Assembly (NCBI GenBank): GCA_026388255.1 | Contig: JAPLKC010000080.1 | Coordinates: forward strand, 1 to 64,000 | Length of the DNA stretch: 64,000 bases | Direction: 5' to 3' | Source of the DNA: Pseudomonadota bacterium | GTDB taxonomy: Bacteria > Desulfobacterota > Syntrophorhabdia > Syntrophorhabdales > Syntrophorhabdaceae | In this document: positions 9,670 through 18,962 of the stretch, piece after piece | How positions within the stretch are numbered: the stretch's first letter is position 1 | Layout of the letters: each line of letters begins with the position of its first letter | Notes under the pieces: model-generated | What the model was told of the DNA's origin: nothing | The model's input: only the letters and a program-made list of their open reading frames with translations | The model's database searches: none | Program-made: the position numbers and the translations under genes

Positions 9670-9902
9670 AGTGGAAAGTGTCTCGTATATATTGGCACAG
9701 AGGGCAGAGCTTTACCGACAAGAAACAGTATATTTAAGAATAAGAAAAAAATAAGCTCTGCCATCTCCGAGGAGTTCAATAACAAGATCAAAGGATTAAA
9801 ACAAATGACTATGGGTATAAAGACATCGACTACTTCCGGTTGAAGATTCATCAGTATTGTAGGCTCTTAAACCCAGGATTGGGTACTATAAATGCAACTT
9901 AA
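9670..9902 (+). pseudogene. C-terminal remnant of an ISL3-like transposase, frameshifted
   Basis: One frame reads ISSAISEEFNNKIKGLKQMT. After a shift near 9810 a second frame continues YGYKDIDYFRLKIHQYCRLL to TAA 9900-9902. Together they match the typical transposase ending (E-x-N-N-K-I-K-x-x-K-R-x-x-Y-G-Y-R-D-x-x-Y-F-x-L-K-I) of ISL3-like elements. No start, catalytic domain or intact terminal repeats remain. The family name is from memory of the motif. Confidence 0.65.
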
Positions 9903-9971
9903 ATATGAAAGAACCGAAATTTTACAATACCTTCTTGTGTTAAGGTATTGAACGTAGTTTAATGAAGAGCA

Positions 9972-10772
9972 ATGGAAGAGCAATACAGTATAAAAGTTTT
10001 AGAGAAGGTGGTAAAAATACTTGACCTTTACACTTATAAGGAGGATGCATTCACACTCTCTGACATAGGCAAGAGGACAGGGATACCCAAGACTACAGTT
10101 TTTAAAATACTCAAGACCTTTGAGAGTGCCGGTTTCTTTAAGTATGATCCGGCACAGGAAAAATACAGTCTTGGTTTCCGTTTTCTCGAACTCGGGGGTA
10201 TCGTCTATTCGTCTATTTCTGTCCGTAAGGCAGCAGCGCCATATATGGACAGTCTTTCCAACAACCTCAAAGCCACAATCCTCCTTGGTGTAATAAAGGA
10301 TGACGAACTCCTTTACATCGACAAGAGGGAGATGGACAGCATTATCCGCGTTGCTTCTCACATAGGCCTCAAGAGACCGCCCTACCTCGGCATGCTTGGA
10401 ATGATTCTTCTTGCTTATATGGATAACAAGGAGAAAGAACGCCTTCTGAAGTTATATCCGCCGACCAAGATTCCGGGCGAGACAGTTACCGGCATCCGTC
10501 GGATCATGAAGAAACTTGATGAGGCAAAAAGGAAAGGTTACTACATGGAACAGGATGAGGTTGTGGAGGGATTGTTTGGTATCGGGGTGCCGATCATGGA
10601 TTTCTCCGGTAACGTCGTGGCAGCTCTCGGTGCTGCCCAGCCCGTGTTCCAGGTAAAAGAATATACCGTGGGAAACACCATTCAGCGACTGTTGGAGGCG
10701 TCTCGATCAATATCGAGAGAGCTTGGGTATATGCCCGACCTCTCAAAAGAACCAATACGTTATGAAGAATAG
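9972..10772 (+). CDS. IclR-family transcriptional regulator
   Basis: 266 aa. An N-terminal winged helix-turn-helix (about residues 8-62; FTLSDIGKRTGIPKTTVFKILKT is the recognition region) is followed by the IclR effector-binding domain (about 80-255; RPPYLGMLGMILLAYM and the closing region VEGLFGIGVPIMDFSGNVVAALG). IclR proteins bind small organic acids or aromatics and repress or activate adjacent catabolic genes. Here the candidates are the divergent crotonase-like gene and the convergent CoA-transferase gene, which has direct repeats at its start. Shine-Dalgarno is weak (GAAGAG). It ends at a strong bidirectional terminator. Confidence 0.93.
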   Translation: MEEQYSIKVLEKVVKILDLYTYKEDAFTLSDIGKRTGIPKTTVFKILKTFESAGFFKYDPAQEKYSLGFRFLELGGIVYSSISVRKAAAPYMDSLSNNLKATILLGVIKDDELLYIDKREMDSIIRVASHIGLKRPPYLGMLGMILLAYMDNKEKERLLKLYPPTKIPGETVTGIRRIMKKLDEAKRKGYYMEQDEVVEGLFGIGVPIMDFSGNVVAALGAAQPVFQVKEYTVGNTIQRLLEASRSISRELGYMPDLSKEPIRYEE

Positions 10773-10823
10773 GACTTGCCGTCGGAGAATGCGGGATGTC
10801 CCGCCTCCCCCGACGGCAAGTCC
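10772..10823. terminator. nested hairpin terminator between convergent genes
   Basis: A perfect 14-bp outer stem, GGACTTGCCGTCGG (10772-10785) with CCGACGGCAAGTCC (10810-10823), encloses a second hairpin GCGGG-ATGT-CCCGC (10791-10804). It lies between the iclR stop and the CoA-transferase stop, with T-rich sequence beyond it, as expected of a bidirectional terminator. Confidence 0.8.
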
Positions 10824-10834
10824 AAGTTCTTGAT

Positions 10835-12445
10835 CTAATGCTTTTTATGTTTTTTAGGAAAACCCTTGAAAATGTCCGGATTGTTCTTCAACATTTTTTC
10901 CGGCTTAAAGATAGCAGCATCCATAGTCTTCAAGTCATCAGCGACTACAGGGGCAAAATCCATTTGTGCAAGAACATCTTTCTGCAAATCTATGCCCGGA
11001 GCGATTTCCTTCAGAACCACCTTGCCATTCTCTAATTTGAAGACAGCCCGTTCGGTAACATAAACCACATTCTGATTTGTTTCAGTGGCGTATTTACCGC
11101 TGAAGGTGATCTGATCTACATTTTTCAAGAATTTTCTGCCCGCACCATCTTTGATGATGTTAAGTTTCCCGTCTTTCATCTCGATCTGTGGTTTGCCATT
11201 CATAAAGGGGGCGCAAAAGACCACGTTTTTCGCATTCTGTGAGATGTCAATGAAACCTCCGGTGCCGGTAATATCCGTGCCGAGCTTGCTCACATTGACG
11301 TTTCCATGTTCGTCCATTTGACCCATCCCGAGACATCCAAAATCCAAACCGCCGCCGTGATAGAAATCAAACTGGGAAGGCATGCTCATTATGCACTCAG
11401 GATTCCATGCTGCACCGAATTGTACGCCTTTGGTCGGTATTCCGCCGACAATGCCCATCTCGATACTGAAGATAAAATCATCGATAATTCCTTCTTCGCT
11501 TGCCACATTTCCGATACCATCTGCTATGCCGATTCCCAGATTTACAACCGCGCCTGCTTTTAGTTCCAGAGCAGCTCTCCGGGCAACTAATTTCCGAAGG
11601 CCGAAGTCAAGGGGGGCAATGGCGCTCACAGGAACTTTAATATGACCGCAGAGGCCCGGATCATACTCCGCATTATATGTCTGCCACTGATTGGGATCCT
11701 GAACCACTGCAGTAACCATATGCGCCGGTACTCGAACCATACGGGGATTCAGGGTGCCTCTTTTGGCGATGCGTTTTACCTGGGCAATGACGATTCCGCC
11801 GCTGTTGTATGTCGCCTGTGCTGCCGGCAACATGTGCAGGTCGAGCGCTTCCAGCTCAACGGAGATGTTCCCGTCTTCATCAGCCGTAGTACCACGGACA
11901 ATACAAACATTGATTGGGAAAGCCTTGTAAAGGAGCATCTCGCGGCCGTGTATAATGATCAGTTCGACAAGATCTTCTGACTGGGCCCTCTTGTTCAACT
12001 TTCCACCTTCAACTCGAGGATCCACACAGGTCCTCAGTCCTACAGGTGTGATGAGTCCAACCCGGTGTGCAGCAATCTCGCGCATCAGGAGCGACAGAAC
12101 ACCCTGTGGCAGGTTGTATGCTTCGATTTCCTCATCCAGTGCCAGTCTTCCCATTACTCTGGACCAGCGCCAATGGCCGCCGACAATCCTTTTGACCAGA
12201 CCTTTGTGGGCGAAGTAGCCCATGCCGGATTCGCGGCCCTCGCCATGTAAGAAATTCCGGCCGCCAACGCCTGTGATATGTACGAAAGTACAGTCTTTGG
12301 GCTCACCTGTTTCCAGGAACCTCTTTTCAAGAGCCGCATAAACCATATCGGCATCCTGAAAACCACCACCGGACGCCACAACGTTGATGGTGTCACCGTT
12401 CTTGATTAGACCTACTGCTTGTTCAGCTGACATGAGCTTGTCCAT
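10835..12445 (-). CDS. fused acyl-CoA:carboxylate CoA-transferase (family I, YdiF/Pct-like)
   Basis: 536 aa carrying both alpha and beta halves of a family I CoA-transferase in one chain. The active-site Glu that forms the gamma-glutamyl-CoA thioester is Glu329 in SIEMGIVGGIP. The N-terminal half has GDTINVVASGGGF and the second half begins near VVNLGIGIADGIGNVA, the usual glycine-rich loops. It moves CoA between short-chain acyl-CoA and a free acid such as acetate, propionate or butyrate; the exact pair is unknown. The ATG at 12445 is chosen because GGAGG (12454-12458 on the plus strand as CCTCC) is 8 bp before it; the upstream TTG lies inside that site. The C-terminus is lysine-rich (KGFPKKHKKH). 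Confidence 0.92.
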   Translation of the reverse strand: MDKLMSAEQAVGLIKNGDTINVVASGGGFQDADMVYAALEKRFLETGEPKDCTFVHITGVGGRNFLHGEGRESGMGYFAHKGLVKRIVGGHWRWSRVMGRLALDEEIEAYNLPQGVLSLLMREIAAHRVGLITPVGLRTCVDPRVEGGKLNKRAQSEDLVELIIIHGREMLLYKAFPINVCIVRGTTADEDGNISVELEALDLHMLPAAQATYNSGGIVIAQVKRIAKRGTLNPRMVRVPAHMVTAVVQDPNQWQTYNAEYDPGLCGHIKVPVSAIAPLDFGLRKLVARRAALELKAGAVVNLGIGIADGIGNVASEEGIIDDFIFSIEMGIVGGIPTKGVQFGAAWNPECIMSMPSQFDFYHGGGLDFGCLGMGQMDEHGNVNVSKLGTDITGTGGFIDISQNAKNVVFCAPFMNGKPQIEMKDGKLNIIKDGAGRKFLKNVDQITFSGKYATETNQNVVYVTERAVFKLENGKVVLKEIAPGIDLQKDVLAQMDFAPVVADDLKTMDAAIFKPEKMLKNNPDIFKGFPKKHKKH

Positions 12446-12458
12446 GGTTAAATCCTCC

Positions 12459-12519
12459 AAAAGTTATTGTAATAAATAAACAAAAGTTATTGCGATAAAC
12501 AGAAAGTTATTGTGATAAA
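12459..12519. repeat. three direct repeats upstream of the CoA-transferase start
   Basis: Three near-identical 18-mers, consensus (A/G)AAAGTTATTG(T/C)(A/G)ATAAA, at 12459-12476, 12482-12499 and 12502-12519. They start immediately before the Shine-Dalgarno of the CoA-transferase gene and have spacings of 23 and 20 bp. This is the layout of a multi-site operator; the IclR protein nearby is a candidate binder (inference). Confidence 0.6.
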
Positions 12520-12813
12520 CCGGATAACAACTTGCTCATTAGCGCGGAATATTTTACTACCAAATTCCGAATTTGTCTATAGGAAAAGGCAGATCATTAG
12601 CCCATTCGGGTAACACAAACCGTTAAGGAAAGGTGAATTCCACTTCAAAGTGGACCACTTAGAGCCTGACGAAACACCTCATGAGGCGTCTGGTAGTAGG
12701 CACTTCCTTGGTCTATTATTCAGCTTTTTAACTACCATTGCATCCTCTTTATTCAGATGAAAGTATGCCCGCGGCAAGGCGCGGGTTCATCTTCCCGGCG
12801 TAAGCCGGAGCAC
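12520..12813. other. 294-bp intergenic region with two short hairpins
   Basis: No gene is seen. Two GC-rich hairpins close to the NifS stop, CCCGCG-GCAAGG-CGCGGG (12769-12786) and CCGGC-GTAA-GCCGG (12798-12811), may terminate the leftward sulfur operon, although U-tracts are poor. The block around 12640-12700 with CACTTCAAAGTG resembles insertion-sequence end debris but I cannot assign it. Confidence 0.45.
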
Positions 12814-13974
12814 TCATCTTTTATAAAACGGCGATATCTCTCTCAGTCTGGCCACAACCCCCGGCATAATGGAAAGGACATAATCGACATCTTCCTCGGT
12901 GTTTTCCCTTCCAAGGCTCATCCTGATTGCGCTCTGACATATTTCGGGAGGTATGTTCATAGAAAGAAGCACATGGGACGGTTCTGTCGAGCCCGAGGAA
13001 CAGGCAGAGCCCGAGGAAACTGCAACACCGTTGAAATCAAGTGCAATAAGCAGCGATTCAGCCTCCACATACTCAATGCTTATATTAAGTGTATTGGGTA
13101 GCCTGTGTTCAGGGTGTCCATTCAGCCTCACATGATCGATACTATCCGTGATGCCTTCAAACAGCTTCTTTCTCAACACCTCAACCTTTCCGTTCTCTGT
13201 TGCCATCTCCTCCTGCATCAACTCGCAGGCCTTACCGAGGGCAGCAATACCGATCATGTTTTCTGTGCCCGCCCTTCTACCGGCTTCCTGATGGCCGCCA
13301 TGAATAAGATTGTCTATATCCAGCCCTTCCTTTATATATAACGCGCCAACACCCTTCGGCGCATATACCTTGTGGCCTGAAAAGCTTGCCAGATCTACAT
13401 TCAATGCATGCATGTCAATCTCTATCTTCCCTATGGCCTGAACCATATCGGAGTGAAAAATGATCCCTCTGTCATGTGCTATCTCACCGATCTCTTTGAT
13501 GGGCAACAATGTTCCTGTTTCATTATTTGCATACATGACAGAAATAAGGATAGTGTCATCCCGTATTGCCTTTTTTACATCTCCCGGCTCAAGCCTTCCA
13601 TGAATGTCAACAGGAAGGTACGTAACTTCATATCCCCTTGTTTCAAGATATTTACATGCATTCAAAACACCGGGGTGTTCAACCTTTGTCGTAATGATAT
13701 GCCGCCCCTGATCTTTTTTTACATAGGCCGTACCTTTGATAGCATGATTATCGCTTTCCGTTCCACAGCTTGTAAAAACAATCTCGCCGGGCTGGGCATT
13801 AATAAACCCTGCAACCTGCTCTTGCGCCCTGTCATAATATCCCCTGACTTCTCTGCCTGCCCAGTGAAGGCTCGAAGGGTTGCCGAATAACCCCTTCCAG
13901 AAAGGTTCCACAAATTCAGCTACTTCAGGATGTATAGGCGTCGTTGCATTATTGTCTAAATATATCCTCTTCAT
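12814..13974 (-). CDS. nifS: NifS/IscS-type cysteine desulfurase
   Basis: 386 aa PLP enzyme releasing sulfur from cysteine as a protein-bound persulfide for iron-sulfur cluster or other sulfur-transfer use. The PLP lysine is Lys202 in SFSGHKVYAPKG. The catalytic cysteine is Cys325 in the GSACSSGSTEPSHVL loop, typical of group I (NifS/IscS) enzymes. The start MKRIYLDNNATTP is canonical and follows AGAGGAAGG. It is the last gene of a cysE-UPF0280-NIL/ferredoxin-nifS run, 8 bp after the ferredoxin gene. No IscU or NifU scaffold follows, so sulfur delivery to cysteine/homocysteine or tRNA pathways is as likely as cluster assembly. Confidence 0.93.
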   Translation of the reverse strand: MKRIYLDNNATTPIHPEVAEFVEPFWKGLFGNPSSLHWAGREVRGYYDRAQEQVAGFINAQPGEIVFTSCGTESDNHAIKGTAYVKKDQGRHIITTKVEHPGVLNACKYLETRGYEVTYLPVDIHGRLEPGDVKKAIRDDTILISVMYANNETGTLLPIKEIGEIAHDRGIIFHSDMVQAIGKIEIDMHALNVDLASFSGHKVYAPKGVGALYIKEGLDIDNLIHGGHQEAGRRAGTENMIGIAALGKACELMQEEMATENGKVEVLRKKLFEGITDSIDHVRLNGHPEHRLPNTLNISIEYVEAESLLIALDFNGVAVSSGSACSSGSTEPSHVLLSMNIPPEICQSAIRMSLGRENTEEDVDYVLSIMPGVVARLREISPFYKR

Positions 13975-13982
13975 ACCTTCCT

Positions 13983-14390
13983 CTAATCAAAATATACATT
14001 CATTGCTCTTACCGGACAGGCCCTTACACATAATTCACAGGCAACACATTTTTCGTAATCAAATTCAACCTTCATGTCTTCTCTGTTTATAGACAATGCA
14101 TTCGGGGTGCATACGCTCGTGCATACACCACAGTGCACACACTTTGTCTCATCCCTTTTTATATCCTGTTCTATCGGCTCCATATCAAGATTCATGCTCG
14201 TCAGGTATTCCATGCCTTGATTAAAATTTTCATCTGTGCCTTCGATCTCCAGCACCATCATCGAATCAGCCCTGGGTGAGAGGTTTGCCCTGAGGATATT
14301 AAAAATTAAATCGTAATCCTTCGCCAGTCTGTATATGACGGGCTTATCGATGGCTTCCCTTTTAAACCTAATTATGAACCGCTTTTTCAT
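13983..14390 (-). CDS. NIL domain plus 2x[4Fe-4S] ferredoxin protein
   Basis: 135 aa. An N-terminal NIL domain (about 1-75; FKREAIDKPVIYRLAKDYDL is typical) is fused to a bacterial-type ferredoxin with CVHCGVCTSVCP-like (the last Cys is followed by T: CTPNAL) and CVACELCVRACP motifs. Relatives in methanogens (MA1822 type) act with a COG1900 protein to make homocysteine from aspartate semialdehyde and sulfide. That partner is not in this window. GAGG 6 bp before ATG 14390 fixes the start; the upstream GTG overlaps that site. The position between UPF0280 and NifS supports a sulfur-assimilation role (inference). Confidence 0.9.
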   Translation of the reverse strand: MKKRFIIRFKREAIDKPVIYRLAKDYDLIFNILRANLSPRADSMMVLEIEGTDENFNQGMEYLTSMNLDMEPIEQDIKRDETKCVHCGVCTSVCTPNALSINREDMKVEFDYEKCVACELCVRACPVRAMNVYFD

Positions 14391-14433
14391 AATAAACCTC
14401 ACATATTAAATTAATTACCCTCGGGTCTCATAA

Positions 14434-14452
14434 CCCGAAGCAGGCTTCGGGG
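14434..14452. repeat. CCCGAAGC...GCTTCGGGG hairpin (dispersed repeat, copy 1)
   Basis: Perfect short hairpin CCCGAAGC-AG-GCTTCGGGG in the gap between the UPF0280 and NIL-ferredoxin genes. A related hairpin core occurs twice upstream of dsrA, so this is a dispersed palindromic unit and may also attenuate the operon. Confidence 0.55.
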
Positions 14453-14486
14453 TGATTCATGCTGAATTTAGAAATCAGAAATTTCT

Positions 14487-15209
14487 CTATACCTTTATTA
14501 TCTCAATATCACCCCAGACACCAAGGTGATCACCGATGATAATCAATATACCGCTTATACCCGGATATGTCTTGCCTTTTTCTATGGCAACCTGTACATC
14601 ATCCCTTTTTTTTACAATATTTCCAACATAAGTTGCAAGTCCATCTGCAAAAAGGGAAGAATCTCCTACAATACATGCCGTATCAGCATTACCAAAGCTT
14701 AATGAGTGCCCTATTGTTCCCGAAGAGGTGCAGACTCCATAGGGCGCATCCCTTCCTTTCAGCTTGACTCCTATCTTCTCACTGTAAGGCGAATCTTTTG
14801 CATAAATGAGCACAACTCTCTCATGGTCTGTTTTAAGGCAAATATCCCCGCCGTTTTCAACAATATATTCGTCTGTCAATGCGGCGATATCCCTCCCCAC
14901 ATATTCTGCGATTGCTCCGGCAACACAAGCCATAGGCCCAACTCCTATGAGCTTCGATGCCTCGATCATCTCCCGCACAATCCCCGGGGCAAAGATATCG
15001 GTTTTAACAGGTGTCAGACTTTCCTTAAACTCAGGCCTGTATTTGATATATGTTTCAAGTTGATGCCGGTAAAAAATCACCCGTTCTTCTATGCAGGCCC
15101 TTAAATCAGTTTTTGTGCAGCAAAAGAGGTCCGTTTCCTTAAGTTTTACCTCGTAACTAAGCATGTCACGTGGCTTCGATATATTTCTGTAGAATCTTTC
15201 CTCGTACAT
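14487..15209 (-). CDS. UPF0280 (COG2122) ApbE-like protein, sulfide assimilation candidate
   Basis: 240 aa, usual family length. Recognisable blocks are IGVGPMACVAGAIAEYVG (about 90-107), ENGGDICL (about 118-125), GVCTSSGTIGHSLSFGNADTA (about 157-177) and the C-terminal GISGILIIIGDHLGVWGDIE. The fold is ApbE-like. In Methanosarcina the homologue MA1715 is reported to be needed for efficient sulfide assimilation (knowledge from the literature, not checked here). Its place between cysE and a NIL-ferredoxin gene fits that role. It probably handles sulfide or a persulfide carrier in the cytoplasm; no signal peptide is seen. Confidence 0.88.
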   Translation of the reverse strand: MYEERFYRNISKPRDMLSYEVKLKETDLFCCTKTDLRACIEERVIFYRHQLETYIKYRPEFKESLTPVKTDIFAPGIVREMIEASKLIGVGPMACVAGAIAEYVGRDIAALTDEYIVENGGDICLKTDHERVVLIYAKDSPYSEKIGVKLKGRDAPYGVCTSSGTIGHSLSFGNADTACIVGDSSLFADGLATYVGNIVKKRDDVQVAIEKGKTYPGISGILIIIGDHLGVWGDIEIIKV

Positions 15210-15289
15210 TATGACGCTCGTTTTTCACGTTCATGCGATAGATGGCTGTCCCGCCTTTGGCAAAAACGGATGGAAACTAACTATACCTC

Positions 15290-15952
15290 TTATCCTCCGT
15301 CCTTAGCCTTTTCCTCTCCGCTCAGCTTCTCTTCAAGCCGTTTTACCCTCTCAATAAGTGAACCGATGGCCCGTGCTTGAGGGTCGGGCATGAATGCGCT
15401 GTCCATCTGGATACGCATTTCCCCCTCAACCCTGAATACTACCTTGCCGGGGATACCCACCACAATCGAGTTGGGCGGTATTTCATTTACAACAACCGAA
15501 TTGGCGCCTATCTTTGAATTATCCCCTATACTAATAGGTCCCAGGACCTTTGCACCGGCGCCGATAACCACATTATTTCCTATGGTGGGGTGTCTCTTTA
15601 TCTTCTTCCATGTTGTCCCTCCAAGCGTAACACCGTGGTACAGTGTAACATTATCTCCTATTTCCGACGTCTCTCCGATAACCACCCCCATGCCATGGTC
15701 AATAAAAAACTTTCTGCCGATCTTTGCACCGGGATGTATCTCAATGCCTGTTAAGAATCTTCCTACATGGGAGATCAATCTTCCTGGCAAATACAGCTTA
15801 TGGACCCAAAACCAGTTACTGATTCTGTAAAACAGGATTGCATGAAAACCGGGATAGCATAAGACTATTTCAAGGATATTCCTCGCAGCAGGGTCACGCT
15901 CGAAAACCGATTGTATAGATTCACGTATCTTATCAAACATAAAAGGAAACAT
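15290..15952 (-). CDS. cysE: serine O-acetyltransferase
   Basis: 220 aa, the short (EpsC/CysE) form. A helical N-terminus is followed by a left-handed beta-helix built from hexapeptide repeats ([22 protein letters not shown] onward), with the active-site HGVTLGG loop. It acetylates serine from acetyl-CoA to give O-acetylserine, the acceptor for sulfide in cysteine synthesis. The ATG at 15952 has AGGGG just upstream; the frame extends 8 codons further without a better site. First gene of the sulfur cluster after the diguanylate cyclase, only 38 bp beyond the cyclase stop, so co-transcription is likely. A C-terminal coiled tail ([13 protein letters not shown]) follows the beta-helix. Confidence 0.93.
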   Translation of the reverse strand: MFPFMFDKIRESIQSVFERDPAARNILEIVLCYPGFHAILFYRISNWFWVHKLYLPGRLISHVGRFLTGIEIHPGAKIGRKFFIDHGMGVVIGETSEIGDNVTLYHGVTLGGTTWKKIKRHPTIGNNVVIGAGAKVLGPISIGDNSKIGANSVVVNEIPPNSIVVGIPGKVVFRVEGEMRIQMDSAFMPDPQARAIGSLIERVKRLEEKLSGEEKAKDGG

Positions 15953-15990
15953 ACAACCCCTGACTACATCTGTCAATTGTTGTAAATGTT

Positions 15991-18258
15991 TTAGTGATTT
16001 ATCGGGCCAATCCCCGTTCGTTGCAGATGCTTTTCTTTTTTTTCTTTATACATAAGAGCATCTGCCGTTGATATAAGCTCATCGATGGATTGCGGGTTTT
16101 CCGGGTTATAACATGCCACGCCGATGCTCAAAGATAGTTTGTATGGTTTACCTGCCTGTATGTTATAGTCATCAATATGCCTTTGAAGACGTTTTACAAG
16201 TAAAACTGTGCCCGCCATACTCGTACCGACTGCAAATACGGCAAATTCGTCTCCGCCGATGCGCCCCACTACATCCGCTTCCCGGAAGGTTTCCTTGAGT
16301 ATGGATGCAGTCATGACAAGCGCGTCATCGCCTTCTTTGTGGCCCAGGGTATCATTTATCCATTTCATGCCGTCAAGATCAATAAAAAAGCAGAGCATCT
16401 CCATTTTTGTACGATTCGCAATCTTTATTTGCTGCTCGGAAATGGTAAAAAAACCGCGGCGGTTATAAAGATTCGTCAGTTCATCCTTCATTGACATGGT
16501 CTGCAATTGTGTTTCCAGTTGTTTTTTTTCCGTTACATCAAGAAGTGTCCCAAGCTCTGCAGGCCTGCCGTTGTATATTGCGCGGGATCCATATACCTCA
16601 ATCCTCCGGACTGCCCCGTCTTTCCGTATTATGCTCACTTCAAGAAGCATACCGTCTGTTTCACCGTTTTTCCTCATACGGATGCTCTCTTCAGCTTTTT
16701 CACGGTCCTCGAGGACCAGAAAATCCATAGGCCCCCGCTTGCCGATCATTTCAACAGGCTCATAACCAAGAATATGGGCAAAGGCCGGATTCACATATCG
16801 GAAAATATTATCCTGAACCAGATACACGCCGACAAGGGATTTCTCGGTGAGAACGCGATATCGTTCTTCCGATTCCTTTAGAAGCAATTCTGTTTTATTA
16901 CGGTCTGTTACATCAATAAAATTTCCGAGAACTGCCTGTTTTCCTTTGTATTGTATGGACGTAACCGTTACAAGAATCCACCTGGTTTCTTCTGCTTTTG
17001 CGGAAACCCTGATTTCAAAAGCGGATAGCTGTTCACCCCGTAACATTTTCAAGGCATTATCTTTTACCGCTTTTTTGTCTTCATCTATCACAAGCGCAAG
17101 AGCATCCGCGCCCACTATCTCATCCTCACTGTACCCTGTAATTTGCTGAAAACAGGGGTTGACAAATTGAAACTTGTCGTCCTGCACAATATAAACACCG
17201 GCAGATGAACTGTTTGCCAGGGTTCTGAACAATTCTTCCGCCATTTTCCGCTCGGTCACATCACGGATAATCGCCTGGATAAAAGCCTCACCACCAAACA
17301 TAATCAGGTTGAGGCTCACTTCTGCATCAAATGTAGTCCCATCATAACGACAGTGCTTCCATTCGAAATGCTGTGGCTCACCATTCAGGGCATCCTTTAT
17401 CTTTTCAATGGCTTTTTCTCTTGAATTTTCCCCGGCTGGCTGAAAGAGCGGCGAAAATCGGTATGGAGGCTGTCCGACGATCTGCTCATATGTACATCCG
17501 AATGTCTCCAGCGTTTTTGTGTTGCAATCAACAAAAGCATCCCCTTTCATAAGCAATATGGGGTCATTGGCATGTTCAAAAAGTGTCTTGTACTTTGATT
17601 CGCTCTCACCTATCGCCTCCATCATCTGCTTTCTCGACAGGGCATAGGCAAAGATTTCCCCTACAATTTTAAGGAGTGAAATTGTATCTTCGGGCCATCT
17701 CTTTTTTGAGCAGACACTGTCAAATCCGAGGAAACCCACGATTGAGTAGCCTGACACAATCGGCACAGCAACAATGGACTGGATATCCTCCCGCATAAAC
17801 TCCTTCTTCTCTGCTATGGCTTCAAGCGGAAGTTCCTTAACGTCAGGGATATGAATCACTTCAAAACCTTTTATCTTCTCACAAAACCAGGGGAGGTTGT
17901 TTACCGATACACGCTGAAGATCCTGTATTTTATGAGCAATCCCCTCTGCACACCACTCGTGGGTATTGCTCATTTCAAGTCCGTCTTTATCAAATTGAAA
18001 AACATAGCTCCTGTCAACCTTGGCAAAACTGCCTATTGCCTTCAACACATCGTTTATACCATCGTCTATATCGTCCGGAGAAAGGATGATAAAATTTGTC
18101 GAAAGGGTAAGGATCAATCTCAGCAGTTCTTCCGAGCCTTGGAGTGCCTTGTCTACAAGCTTGTGCTCGGCAATTTTTTTCTCAAGTACAGCAATGCGTG
18201 CCTGCATCTCTTCCAGCTCTTGCACCGACACTTCTTTTGCCTTGTCTTTATTGTTCAA
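15991..18258 (-). CDS. GAF-PAS-PAS-PAS-GGDEF diguanylate cyclase
   Basis: 755 aa cytoplasmic signalling protein. An N-terminal coiled coil (about 8-45) leads to a GAF domain (about 50-205), three PAS domains (about 215-335, 338-455, 458-575) and a GGDEF domain (about 590-745). The catalytic motif is intact ([15 protein letters not shown] at 668-672), so it should make cyclic di-GMP from two GTP. I see no RxxD inhibitory site immediately before it. There is no membrane segment or EAL domain. Translation starts at TTG 18258, 7 bp after AAAAGG; no ATG is available nearby. It precedes cysE with a tiny gap. Confidence 0.93.
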   Translation of the reverse strand: MNNKDKAKEVSVQELEEMQARIAVLEKKIAEHKLVDKALQGSEELLRLILTLSTNFIILSPDDIDDGINDVLKAIGSFAKVDRSYVFQFDKDGLEMSNTHEWCAEGIAHKIQDLQRVSVNNLPWFCEKIKGFEVIHIPDVKELPLEAIAEKKEFMREDIQSIVAVPIVSGYSIVGFLGFDSVCSKKRWPEDTISLLKIVGEIFAYALSRKQMMEAIGESESKYKTLFEHANDPILLMKGDAFVDCNTKTLETFGCTYEQIVGQPPYRFSPLFQPAGENSREKAIEKIKDALNGEPQHFEWKHCRYDGTTFDAEVSLNLIMFGGEAFIQAIIRDVTERKMAEELFRTLANSSSAGVYIVQDDKFQFVNPCFQQITGYSEDEIVGADALALVIDEDKKAVKDNALKMLRGEQLSAFEIRVSAKAEETRWILVTVTSIQYKGKQAVLGNFIDVTDRNKTELLLKESEERYRVLTEKSLVGVYLVQDNIFRYVNPAFAHILGYEPVEMIGKRGPMDFLVLEDREKAEESIRMRKNGETDGMLLEVSIIRKDGAVRRIEVYGSRAIYNGRPAELGTLLDVTEKKQLETQLQTMSMKDELTNLYNRRGFFTISEQQIKIANRTKMEMLCFFIDLDGMKWINDTLGHKEGDDALVMTASILKETFREADVVGRIGGDEFAVFAVGTSMAGTVLLVKRLQRHIDDYNIQAGKPYKLSLSIGVACYNPENPQSIDELISTADALMYKEKKEKHLQRTGIGPINH

Positions 18259-18449
18259 TCTTATGCCTTTTTAAAAAGGATATTATACACAAATATTATC
18301 GTGTTATTATAATGTGTTACAGAAGACTCATAATATTAACCCTTTTACTTTAAACAATATTTTGATAGTATACACCATTAAAAAGCTGTATTAAAAGTAA
18401 TATTGTAATGTTGAAAATAAATTATTTGTATTCAAGGGGATTGTAGCAG

Positions 18450-18926
18450 ATGAAAATAGATGATACCGAAAAGCAAATAAACATTGACGATGATTTCTTT
18501 AAAATGGCTGAAGAGCAGTGGAAGCCAAAAGAAAAAGTTGGAGAGAATAGCGCTGTTGCAAAAATAAAGCATCTTTTGCCTGTGTTCCTACCCATAACCT
18601 TTATTCTGATAATTATAATCGGAGCTGCAACTGCTTTTATGCGGACGAAAATAATTGACATGGACGAAAGTTTAATATACTTACATAAGATAGTAAGCAG
18701 CATAGACACTGCAGCCCTTCGGTCGGAGATGACAGCAATGGAGGCAAAAATTGAACGTATTAATAAAGAAAATGATAAATTAAAGTCTGATCTGGCTCAA
18801 CTGAATAATGAAATGGAGATCATCAAAGCAAGAAAAGAAAAAGCCGATATGCCTGTCCAGAAGCAGCCTGCTGCCAAGAAAAAAGTTGTCAGCAAAAATC
18901 CTGGCAAAAATCCGAAAATACGATAG
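18450..18926 (+). CDS. single-pass membrane protein with coiled-coil tail, hypothetical
   Basis: 158 aa. An acidic N-terminus is followed by one TM helix (LLPVFLPITFILIIIIGAAT, about 42-62), a heptad-rich region (about 70-132; EAKIERINKENDKLKSDLAQL) and a Lys-rich tail (AAKKKVVSKNPGKNPK). I do not recognise a family. The plan resembles small trimeric or dimeric scaffold proteins, with no catalytic motif. AGGGGA lies 10 bp before the ATG. It is divergent from the diguanylate cyclase and followed 36 bp later by the thiamine-binding-like gene, so those two may share a transcript. Confidence 0.7.
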   Translation: MKIDDTEKQINIDDDFFKMAEEQWKPKEKVGENSAVAKIKHLLPVFLPITFILIIIIGAATAFMRTKIIDMDESLIYLHKIVSSIDTAALRSEMTAMEAKIERINKENDKLKSDLAQLNNEMEIIKARKEKADMPVQKQPAAKKKVVSKNPGKNPKIR

Positions 18927-18962
18927 GTGTTCATGAATACGCCATAAAATTAAGGAGGCATG

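Noticed and set aside
9636-9851. Minus-strand 71-codon frame with hydrophobic residues
   Set aside because: It is antisense to the transposase remnant, whose plus-strand frames match a known protein pattern.
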